A DNA stretch of 36,038 nucleotides from the NCBI GenBank assembly GCA_001579985.1, contig LRSR01003535.1, positions 1 to 36,038 of the forward strand. Direction: 5' to 3'. A program made the translations under genes and the position numbers. This document shows, piece by piece, positions 1-8,175 of the stretch (position 1 is the stretch's first letter; each line of letters opens with the position of its first letter). The notes beneath the pieces are model-generated. The model had not been told where the DNA came from and searched no databases. It saw only the letters and a list, made by a program, of their open reading frames with translations. The stretch comes from Hypsibius dujardini (lineage: Eukaryota; Tardigrada; Eutardigrada; Parachela; Hypsibiidae).

Positions 1-17
1 GGGGGGTCGGCTCGAGC

Positions 18-117
18 TGACGTCAGTGCCTGAGGAACAAGGGAGGTTTAGGAATTTTTGACGAGCTCTGACGGAAGAGAGGGGAGTAAGTTCGCCTAGT
101 ATCAGGCGCTGACGTCA
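18..117. repeat. 16-bp inverted repeat built on TGACGTCA sites
   Basis: The left arm (18-33) and right arm (102-117) are reverse complements at 15 of 16 positions, separated by 68 bp. Each arm carries the palindrome TGACGTCA (18-25 and 110-117), the consensus for CREB/ATF-type bZIP factors. The pair sits upstream of the first element ORF. It may be an early promoter or enhancer, or part of the element's terminal region. A matching inverted copy was not found by eye at the other end, so calling it a terminal inverted repeat is not supported. Confidence 0.6.
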
Positions 118-376
118 TTGTTGAATGATCCCTTATAGAAAAACATGGAAATACACATTTTTTTTTTAAGAAAAAGAAGCCCCTTGCACATCCATTTTTT
201 GTTGTTGGGCGAATTAGGGGTGTACGTATGTCCCCCCAATGATAACCATACGGCCGATTGGGGGGGGGGGAGAGGATGTATTTTACTCGTAATTCGTATT
301 TATTTTCTTTGTTTTATTTAGATTAAAAAAAGGGATTAAATTTCGTTTTTATGAAAAATATTTTTTCGACTAGAAA
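118..376. promoter_or_regulatory. 5' non-coding leader upstream of the coiled-coil gene
   Basis: No ORF is visible. The stretch has an A/T-rich run, a run of about 11 G residues near 259-270 and an AT-rich segment just before the ATG at 377. With the two TGACGTCA sites it probably forms the promoter and 5' UTR of the first gene. That is inference; no clear TATA box can be named. Confidence 0.3.
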
Positions 377-799
377 ATGGACAACGTGTGGTCGTACCTG
401 ATTCAGCGCGGTCGTTCACTTGTTCCCGGCAACTACCGTCATCGCCGAACAGACGTGAACTACTATGACGAAGACGAGAATGAATGGGAAACCATGGAGG
501 CTGCTGTGAAGGACGTGTGCGGGTTCCGTCTTCGTCGTTATCGTTTGCATGTCACGCAGGTGGCGAAGGACATTATAGACGAAGACTATAAGCCGTATTT
601 TGTGCGGGTGAGCGAACGTTTGGAGGAGCAGCGGAAACAGTTGAAGGAGCAAAAGAAGCAGATAGAGCAACAAAAAAAGGAGCTGCAGCAGCAAAAGAAG
701 GAGCTGCAGCAGCAGCAGTTGTGGCTGCTGTCGCAGAAGCAAGTGTTGACAAAGCTGAGAAAACAATTGGAGCAGCATCAGCAGCAGCAGCAGCAGTAG
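377..799 (+). CDS. Small coiled-coil protein, Gln/Lys-rich C-terminus
   Basis: This is an uninterrupted 140-residue ORF whose ATG has an A-rich, G+4 context (aaaATGG). Residues 1-75 look globular and are rich in Arg, Tyr and acidic residues. From about residue 80 to the end it is a continuous heptad-like coiled coil of Glu, Gln, Lys and Leu, with a tandem KKELQQQ motif, ending in a poly-Gln run encoded by CAG repeats. It is the first gene of the Polinton-like element. No family is recognised. The coiled coil suggests oligomerisation or a scaffold role, which is inference. The Leu-rich ORF on the opposite strand is a shadow of the CAG/AAG repeats. Confidence 0.5.
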   Translation: MDNVWSYLIQRGRSLVPGNYRHRRTDVNYYDEDENEWETMEAAVKDVCGFRLRRYRLHVTQVAKDIIDEDYKPYFVRVSERLEEQRKQLKEQKKQIEQQKKELQQQKKELQQQQLWLLSQKQVLTKLRKQLEQHQQQQQQ

Positions 800-991
800 T
801 AGGAGTAGGAAAAGGATGATGTCTTTGTGTAACGTTTCGTATTTGATTTTAGCATTGTTTTGTTTTTAATGTTGTATTGGTGGTGGGTGAAGTGGGAGAG
901 TGGTGGGTTTCCTTAGGGAAAACACTTCAACCAAAATAGGATAGGGGCTAAATAGGGAAACTAAAATTAGGGTAAATTCATTGTTTCGGAA

Positions 992-1467
992 ATGAAATTT
1001 AGAGAGAGAAATAACCATGAGGCTCTGCTACTTTTTACAGTAGCAGGACACCGTTTTTATTTAGAAGTCATGTCCAGTGAGAAACACCATCCTTCACCGT
1101 CGTCGGAAATTCCGATTGCGGTCGATATTCTCGCCCCGGATAATCCGCCGCTTGAAATTCTCGCACCGGATACTCCACCGCTTTATATCTCGTTCCGGAT
1201 ACTCCACCGCCTGAAATTCTGGCTCCGGATTCTCCACCGCCTGAAATTCTCGCACCGGATATTCCGCCACCTGATATTCTCGCTCCGGATACTCCGCCGC
1301 TTGATATTCTCGCCCCGGATACTCCGTCGTTTGAAATTCTCGCACCAGAAACTCCTCCTGTAATGTGGCCCGTTTCTGTGCGTGTTTCGTCTGCAGAAGC
1401 TCCAGGTACCATTAAGAATAACGTGTTTACGCTGGGACAAGAAGGCCCGTCAATGAGCAAAGTATGA
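992..1467 (+). pseudogene. Proline-rich decapeptide-repeat protein, frameshifted
   Basis: The frame opens at ATG 992 (or ATG 1070) and runs into tandem 30-nt units encoding a decapeptide close to (D/E)ILAPDTPP(L/P). The third unit (1184-1212) is 29 nt long, so the first frame derails there. The correct repeat frame resumes downstream and runs through a short non-repetitive tail to a TGA at 1465-1467. Restored phase between upstream and downstream units shows a single-base loss in a formerly continuous gene. The repeats would be extended and intrinsically disordered, like the Pro-rich spacer segments of some viral or surface proteins. No homologue is recognised. It lies between the coiled-coil gene and the polymerase on the same strand. 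Confidence 0.5.
1124..1362 (+). repeat. Eight tandem 30-nt units encoding a proline-rich decapeptide
   Basis: There are eight units starting GA(A/T)ATTCT and containing a CCGGAT core. All are 30 nt except the third (29 nt). Differences fall largely at third codon positions, which suggests past selection on the peptide. The minus-strand ORFs across this block are repeat shadows. Confidence 0.75.
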
Positions 1468-1565
1468 ATCGTCGGGTTTGAAAAAGTAGTCATCAGGAAA
1501 AACACCAAGGCTTTAGAATTGTAATACCTGTGCCTATAATTTCATTGTTTTTCTATTGGTAGAAA

Positions 1566-4500
1566 ATGTCGGAGGAAGAAAATTGTCAGTTCAATGAAAC
1601 CAGTCGACAGGCAGCTCAGGCACGTCTGGCAGAGACGAAGGCACGGAAACGTCTGGAAATGGAAGACCTTGAATTCGGATCTCTTGCTGATGCTGCGAGT
1701 CAGGAAGCTAAGCGATCTAAGATGGAGGCAAACCGACAAGAAGCCCTTCAAAACAAGGCTGCCTCCTTGGAACGGAAACGTCAAGAAGCGGAAGATACCG
1801 AAATGTGCACAGTTGCTGCGGCATGGAGTCTAGTGCAACTCAAGGCAGAACAGCCGGAAAATGATGCATGGATGCTGAGTGCTGAGAGTTGGAATCCGGT
1901 GGAGAAGGGTGAACACATACCAAGGCCAATGCTGGTGATTGCAAGCACTGAGACTGTGACGAGCAACGTTGGCGAAGCAGGGAATCAACAGACAGCCGAG
2001 GATCACCATTCCGATGACATGACCGGAGTCTTGGACGGGGAGGAACACAACGATGATGCAATTGAACAGGTGGGCGGTGGAATCATCGAGCAAATCCGTT
2101 TTGCTGAAAACGATGCGAATGAACATGGAGAACCAGACTACGAATGGGATATGACGGAGGTCATCTCCGATCATCTCGACGTTGAACGGATAAGTCGTCG
2201 CCGCGTGGCTAAGTGGGGTACTATCACTGACCGCTACAACATTACGACCTATGGATTGGGAGACGTTCCAGCGAATCAGAAACTCGATGTTATTGTGGCT
2301 GTTTTACAATACGCCCGTGATCATGTTCTGGCAGATGCTGCCGACGATGAAATCTGTCGTCTTGCTGTCGAGGGCAGCACTCTAGAGCGTCCGATCTGGT
2401 GTCCTCCCACTATGAAGTCGCAGCTGAGTATTGAACGTTGGATGGCTATAGTGGAGCGTGTACTGATGTCCCACGAACAGTTCAACCTGGCCGACAACTT
2501 TTCAGTTCGGGTTGAAAGAGCAAAACTTGTCGGTGGAGCCTGCATTCCTGGGGACGGTGATCTGATCAGTCAGCAAGTGAAAAGTTTGAGGTGTGTCTTC
2601 CAAATTAAAAACGAGGACAATTTCTGCATGGCCCGAGCATTGGTGGTGGCTAAGGCTCACGCTGACATTGATGAATCCACTCCAGAGTTGCGGAAAGAAG
2701 GCATGAAGGCCTACAAAAAGTTGGGTCAGGCTACCGGCCCAATGCGTGGCTCACAAAAGAAAGCAGCGCTGGAGCTCGTTCGCCTAGCTGGGATCACAGA
2801 CATGAAAGGTCCATACACACTGGCAGACCTTCCAAAGTTCGAGGCGGTTCTTCCCGGGTACCAGATTACAGTGCTGAATTTCGCTAACGGGAAGGGAATA
2901 ATTTACAAGAGCGAAGCCACAGGGAAACCACTAATGCTGCTCCAACGCAACAATCACTTCGACGTCTGTACTTCAATTGCTCCCTTCTTTGGAAGGAGTT
3001 ACTGGTGCCACAACTGCGACGAGGGGTACGATCAGCGCACACTCCACCGATGTCAGTTCATGTGTCAGATGTGCCTCCGTCAAGATTGTCCGAAGGAGAT
3101 GGACTCCCTCATCTTCTGCACGTCCTGTTTACGCGAGTTCCCTGGCCAAAGCTGTTTCGTTCACCACTTGGCCACGACGGAAGGTGGATCTAAAAATAAC
3201 GGGACGGAAATTCCGAGTTTGTGCAGCCAGAATAAACGATGCCCAAATTGTCGCATGACTTTTTCTCTTCAGCATCGTGAGGAGGGAGCCAAGCACCAAT
3301 GTGGTGGTAAGATTATAGTTTCTTTAGCCGGTTACTTTCAATTTACAGAATATTATTTTTTCTGCAGAAACTTTCTGCAAGAACTGTAAGATTCACGTCA
3401 TACCGGGAGATCACCAATGCTACATAATGCCCATTAACTTCAGTCCAGCACAACGGAAGAAGCATCGAGAGACTGAATTCTTGTACTTTGATCTGGAGAC
3501 GTTTACTTCGGCGGATGGAACATTGATCCCCAATCTGGCGGTATGGAGTTCGTGTGCTGATATTGAGATTATGCTCTTAGTAATTTTTTTATCTTTCTTT
3601 TTCGAATACAGGTCGTTCAGAACGGTTTCGGTGAATGCGTGTACTTTCCCAAAACGAATGAGCCAATTGGAAGAGACATCAGCGACGAGCTTTGCAAGTT
3701 GCTCATCAGTCCGCAGTTTCACAACTGTATAGCCATTGCCCATAATTTTAGTGTAAGTACTTTATTGAACTTGTACATATGTTCTTGTATTTACATTATT
3801 GTGTGACTAGGGCTTTAACGGAATGTTCATCTTGAAATGGTGTCTTGCCAATGGCATCATCCCACAAAAGCAGATCATGAACGGAACCAAGATCATGCAG
3901 ATGGACATTTGCAATCCAACTTTGGGCATCAACCTTCGGATTCGTTGTTCTTACAGACAAATTCCTTTGAAACTGATTGACTTCCCGGCAGCGTTGGAAC
4001 TGAAGGACGTGAGCAAGGGTGACTTTCCGCACCGCTTCAACCGTTCCCCAGCAAAGATGATTTCGGTTACCGGGGATTGTCTGCCAAGGACAAGACTTAC
4101 TTCGATCAGTGGTATGCAGGAGAGAAGCAAGCCAAGGACGGCCGATACGATTTCAATGCGGAGCTCCGTGATTACTGTAAGAGAGACGTGGACGTTCTGA
4201 GGGATGGATGTCAGAAATGGCGAGAGATCTTCATGGAGATCAGTGGCGGAATATGTCCCTTCAATGCTGGGCTCACCATCGCAAGCCTCTGCAGCGTCAT
4301 CTGGCGTTTGAAGTTTTTAGTTTGAAGTCAACAGTTCCGTGCAACCACTCCAAGGACCAGCGGAAGTTGACTGGCACCTGGTGCACTCCGGAAATCCACA
4401 AGGCCCTGGATAAGGGGTACGTGGTCGACGAGATCAAGGAGGTGTAGCACTTTCCAGAGCAGCGATTAGGACTTTTTGCCCCCTACATCGATCCCTTCTA

Positions 4501-5612
4501 CAAGATCAAAACCGAGTCAAGCGGCTACCCTGCTGAAGTGGTGACGGAGGAGGAGAAGGACAGACATTGCCAGCTTCGAGCAGCACGAAGGCATCAAATT
4601 GGACAAGGCCAAGATTAAGGAGAACAAGGGCATGCGCTGCGTCTCCAAGTTGTTCCTCAATAGTTTTTGGGTAAGTTTTATTTGTTCGTACAATTTGCGT
4701 AAATTTGTTCGTACAGTTTTTCGTACATTTTTTTGCACTTGGCATAGGGTCGTCTTGGCATGCAGGAAAATCGCAGCAACCGTGTCTTCATCAATGAACC
4801 ACTCAAGTTCTACGAGATGCTGTCCAACGGTGAAAACCTTGTTTCCGGTTGGGACTTTATCAACGACGACGTGGTCACCGTCCAGTTCAAAAAGGAGCAG
4901 AGCTTTGTGGAAGAAAATCCCACCACCAATGTCATTCTAGCCGCTTTTACCACTTGCTGGTAAGCGATAAATCAAGTTTTCACCATTACCAAACTTTGAA
5001 TATTATCATTTCAGGGCACGTCTTCATCTGTACAAATTTATGGAGCAGCTTGAAAACCAATACCCAGGGCGGATTTTGTACTTTGGTAAGCACTTTTCTA
5101 GATTCTGGTGTCAAGCTCTGATTTTGTTTTGTTGTCTGACACCGACTCGCTGATCTTTGTTGCCCGCGACACCGATGAATGGAAGTTAGAGACCGGGCAC
5201 TATTTGGGAGATCTAGTCAGCGAACTTAAACCTGGACAGCACATTGAAGAGTTTGTTTCTTTGGGAGCCAAGTAAGAATATGTCAAAATGTAGTCAATCA
5301 AAAATAGGGACTTTCATAATCTTCTTGGTAGGAGCTGTGCCTACCGTACCAACGATGGTAAGCACGTGACTAAGATCAAGGGCTTCACTCTGAACGGTGA
5401 GGACGGAAGAATTAATTAATTTTCCCGCCATGCTACGCTTGTTGGATGAGAAGGAATCGACCATTGCCGTTCCACAGCGGAACTTACGGCGCGATATCAA
5501 AGCCGTAGCTAATAAGGAGGTTCAGACAATGAAGAAGTGCCGCTTCTACTACAAAAAACGTGTCATTTTGGATGGTCATCTTACTGTCCCGTTCGGTTTT
5601 TGTGCGGACTAG
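1566..5612 (+). pseudogene. PolB: Polinton-type protein-primed DNA polymerase B, spliced, inactivated
   Basis: Family B polymerase that would replicate the element by protein priming. The first exon starts at ATG 1566. It has an Ala/Glu/Lys-rich N-terminus, a CMARALVV block (~residue 350) and a Cys/His zinc-ribbon cluster (~479-580). Introns inferred from GT-AG ends and restored coding sense: 3307-3367, 3541-3611, 3753-3810, 4671-4747, 4960-5014, 5086-5138 and 5272-5331. Exo I DxE lies at 3490-3498 and Exo III YCKRD at 4173-4187. In Exo II the usual Asp is Asn (3817-3819). Motif B (KLFLNSFWG) runs into intron 4, and motif C DTDS follows intron 6. Lesions: frameshift near 4040; a deletion at about 4317-4345 removing motif A; TAG at 4445-4447; frameshift near 4560; intron 6 ending in TG instead of AG; an AATT duplication at 5411-5420. 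Confidence 0.88.
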
Positions 5613-6127
5613 TGTTTTAATAGTTTTTGCAGTTCATGGTAACCATTCTCAATATCTTGTTCATTTTTACCGCCCAAAAAATTACATTTCCCACTGTGAA
5701 AGAGAACAGCTGAACAGTTTTTTAGCTTAACACGCATGCCAGGGAATAATTCTGGATGATATTCTGCATTTTTTAGCTGTAAGCACAAGTCTTCCAGTCG
5801 CATAAAAGAACCGAAATTGCATGTGCCGACCATATTGACTAGTTTAAAGTTAGTAATAAAAGTCGAATAACCGATACAATTTAAAATGTCTGAAAAATGC
5901 CGGACCAAAGCATGAGCAGCGTATTCCGATTGGGCTCCATTGACCGTAATTTTTCCGTTCCGGTACAGTTGACAGTGAGCTTTGAACGGTTCCAGAATCC
6001 TAATTAAAAGTCCAGAAAAGCGATGAGGAACATATTGCGGCATCGGGATCTTTCGTTCAATTCTTTCCAAATTTAGGTGGGCAATAAGTAGATCTGTGGC
6101 AACGACTTTGGTGACTCGTGTAGCCAT
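5609..6127 (-). CDS. TATA-binding protein (TBP) homologue
   Basis: An uninterrupted 172-residue ORF that reads as the two-repeat TBP core (the conserved core of cellular TBP is about 180 residues). Repeat 1 (about 5-88) has RFSGLLIRI and YRNGK...GAQS. Repeat 2 (about 94-172) has NMVGTCNF, RLEDLCL, ELFPG and FHSGK. TBP bends DNA by inserting four Phe side chains. Three are kept here (F37, F128, F143) and the fourth is Tyr55. The likely role is recognition of the element's own promoters or interference with host transcription initiation (inference). It is convergent with the polymerase, and the two stop codons overlap in CTAG (5609-5612). The 5' end overlaps the next minus-strand gene by about 55 nt. 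A host retrocopy is the alternative, but strong divergence and position inside the gene array favour an element gene. Confidence 0.82.
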   Translation of the reverse strand: MATRVTKVVATDLLIAHLNLERIERKIPMPQYVPHRFSGLLIRILEPFKAHCQLYRNGKITVNGAQSEYAAHALVRHFSDILNCIGYSTFITNFKLVNMVGTCNFGSFMRLEDLCLQLKNAEYHPELFPGMRVKLKNCSAVLFHSGKCNFLGGKNEQDIENGYHELQKLLKH

Positions 6128-6593
6128 AGTCCGAAAACAACGGCTTTGTTCAATGTCGTCTTCTTCAGTTGTGTCAGTTTGTCAAAGGTCGGGCATCCCA
6201 AGTTTTCCAAGTCTGTTAAATGTCCCCACTGGTATGGAAAATAAGTGTCCAACAGCTGTTTCTTATGGAAACCCTTGGTGAAGAAGGTCAGGCGAGTCGT
6301 TCGGACACCCAGGAATAAGATGATGTCTTCAAGGGCGCTCCATATTTGATCGTGCTCATACATTCCAGGCTCACCCCAGTTCAAGCCATGAGATTTGCTT
6401 GCTTGAAGACGCAAGTAGCTACGGTGATGTTTGCCCAGGGCGGAAGATTGAATGTGACTTCGATGGACTTTCCGAGAGTAGTAGCAAAGAATGCTAACTT
6501 TTTTAAATGATTCACAGATTTATTAACGAACCAATCTGCGTCAACAACCACATCGTGCTCCATTCTGCTCGGGTTCCGTCGGGGAATGCACAT
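6073..6593 (-). pseudogene. Conserved Polinton-associated protein of unknown function, frameshifted
   Basis: Two overlapping minus-strand frames make one gene. The first (from ATG 6593) carries VVVDADWF and a KLAFFA segment. The second (from about 6414) carries SHGLNW, then a TFFTKG segment, GCPTFDKL and a closing LNKAVVFGLWL. I recall this layout from uncharacterised proteins of animal Polinton-type elements: an acidic VDxE/D start, HGLxW, a KGxxK block, then a CP motif. The frame changes near 6410-6420, where the protein pattern continues across the shift. The spaced acidic residues would suit a nuclease-like fold, but I cannot show that. It precedes and overlaps the TBP-like ORF, so both probably share one minus-strand transcript. 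Confidence 0.5.
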
Positions 6594-6757
6594 TTCCTTC
6601 TAAGAGCTGAGAAAAGTGTAGTCACTTTGATAGCAAGTTGAGTCACCCGACAAATAATCCAACAGATAACCCGACAGCATGATGATTCAGATAACCGAAC
6701 AGTGTAATCTTGGGTGAAAATTTAACGTGAAAGTTAGTTGGCACTCCTCAATCAGCC
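6594..6757. promoter_or_regulatory. Divergent intergenic region with short direct repeats
   Basis: This 164-bp gap separates minus-strand genes (starting at 6593) from plus-strand genes (starting at 6758). It is the only divergent junction in the element and so the natural place for a bidirectional promoter. It contains imperfect repeats of an ATAACCCGACAG-like motif between about 6645 and 6700. The promoter role is inference. Confidence 0.4.
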
Positions 6758-7261
6758 ATGGAGGAAATTGAGCAGGAACTCCTTGTGAAAGTGATGCCAT
6801 CCGAAAGAGCTTTGCGTCTGTATCCAAAGTGGGTCAAGTACACGCATTCTTCCTCCGTTTACACTCCCCATCACGGAAGTAAAGTGGACAAGATTGATGC
6901 CATCCTCTATTGGAGAGCCGTTCGTCGATTGGATGCTGATCTGGAACCTCTTTTAATGTCCAAACGTTACCACACCATGGAAGCCCGTTACCGCACCATG
7001 CCCTACGGTTCTTACGACAAACTAGCTTTTGCGTACCAAGGATTCCATCTTCATGATTTTGAGTACCGCAACGACAACAAAGTCCGGTGTGCTTATTGTG
7101 GTCTGATCAAGAGCGTCAAAGAAGCGGAATAAATTGTGGCGAGCGGCGGACCATCGATAGGACTGCAGCATAGATTGGATAGTCCATCCTGTCCTTTTGC
7201 TCGTCAATATATTAAAGCCCTGTCAGAGTTTCTTGCTTTTTCAGAGTTTACTTCAAAGTAA
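6758..7261 (+). pseudogene. BIR (IAP-repeat)-like zinc protein, one in-frame stop
   Basis: The ORF opens at ATG 6758 and stops at TAA 7130-7132, then continues open in the same frame to a TAA at 7259-7261, four bases before the ATPase start. Residues about 75-118 resemble the first half of a baculovirus IAP repeat: an Arg-rich start, KLAFAYQGF, then VRCAYCG (Cx2C at 7088-7099). Beyond the stop the frame supplies the other zinc ligands as Hx6C (His 7169-7171, Cys 7190-7192) followed by PFA. The spacing between the second Cys and His is 23 codons counting the stop, longer than the usual 16. BIR proteins bind caspases or other partners and block cell death. The N-terminal 70 residues are unrecognised. 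Confidence 0.6.
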
Positions 7262-7264
7262 AAA

Positions 7265-7897
7265 ATGGAATCATTTATGAAGTTTCGTGTTCCATTTGGG
7301 GCTATTATTTGTGGGCCGACCATGAGCCCACCCTGTTACGGTGAATTTCAAGAAAAGTTTACCGAGCTTCAGCAAGATGTACCGTCAATCGAGTTTGTGA
7401 AAGGGATCTCGGGAGTCTTAGAAGACGAACACTTTGTTGGTGGTACCAAGTCTACACTACTCATACTGGATGACCTGGGTCAAGATATTGCCGACGATAA
7501 GCGTAACACCAAACTTTTCACACAGGCCATACATCATCGTAGAGTATTGGTCATACCGATTATGCAAAACCTTTACAAACAAGGCAAAGCAATGAGGGAT
7601 GTTCATCTTAATGCATCCTACCTTGTGTTGTTTAAAAACGTTCGAGATGTTCAACAAATTTCCCTATTATCAAGGCAGACAGGGCTTCCACATTTGACTG
7701 ATGCTTACAAAAAGGTTACAGCTGAACCATATTGTCCATTAATTGTAGACTTGAAACCTGATACACCGGACTATTTAAGAGTTCGTAGCAACGTTTTACC
7801 AAACCAGATTCCTAAATTATACGTCAGCAAGAAAACAGTAATTCCTGCAAAATGTCTCAGCGGACCCGCCAGCTTACTCCGTACGTCCTCACCTTGA
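7265..7897 (+). pseudogene. FtsK/HerA-type genome-packaging ATPase, Walker A deleted
   Basis: The 210-residue ORF from ATG 7265 (aaaATGG context) matches the Polinton/adintovirus A32-like packaging ATPase, which pumps DNA into the capsid. Walker B is LLILDDLGQDI (about residues 64-75), followed by an HHRRVLVIPIMQN strand and the family segment NASYLVLFKNVRDVQQI with a nearby Arg. At the P-loop the sequence reads CGPTMSPPCYGEF. The GPT is kept, but the GxGKS/T that should follow is missing and the chain joins directly to the CYGEFQ that normally lies about 20 residues later. An in-frame deletion has therefore removed nucleotide binding while leaving the frame open. It is the first gene of the plus-strand virion block after the BIR-like gene. 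Confidence 0.82.
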
Positions 7898-7926
7898 GGG
7901 ATTCTTAACCAAAGCAGCGGAGACAA

Positions 7927-8175
7927 ATGCTTGGCCTGGCAACCAAGGATCAAATGCGTGGACTGGAGGAAGTTGCTGTCAACATTGTTAAAAACACTGT
8001 CCCACTTACTCCTGCACAAGAGAAGGTGTGTCATCGCTGGCGAAAATCTCTCAAACTAATTGCATTAAAGCGGTATCCAAACAAGAAAAAGAAGGAAATT
8101 CTTCAGCGTGGTGGATTCTTTGGTGCAATCTTGCCTGTTATTGCAAGCGTACTAGGAGCTGTACTCAATGGATGA
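7927..8175 (+). CDS. Small Polinton virion-type protein with GGFFG hydrophobic tail
   Basis: An 82-residue ORF. It has an amphipathic N-terminal half, a basic stretch (KRYPNKKKKE at about 49-58), then GGFFGAILPVIASVLGAVL, a Gly-initiated hydrophobic segment running almost to the end. This basic-plus-GGF hydrophobic layout recurs in small proteins of Polintons and adintoviruses beside the ATPase and resembles minor or membrane-active adenovirus virion proteins. The start may lie further upstream, since 7898-7926 looks partly coding in another frame. The stop at 8173-8175 overlaps the next gene's ATG (8168), which suggests coupled expression. Confidence 0.5.
   Translation: MLGLATKDQMRGLEEVAVNIVKNTVPLTPAQEKVCHRWRKSLKLIALKRYPNKKKKEILQRGGFFGAILPVIASVLGAVLNG

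Noticed and set aside
416-778. Leu-rich minus-strand ORF
   Set aside because: It is the antisense shadow of CAG/AAG-rich coiled-coil codons in the plus-strand gene.
1068-1508. Minus-strand ORFs with SGARISGGGV-like repeats
   Set aside because: They are the reverse reading of the 30-nt repeat array. The plus-strand frame has a sensible decapeptide, third-position variation and same-strand context.
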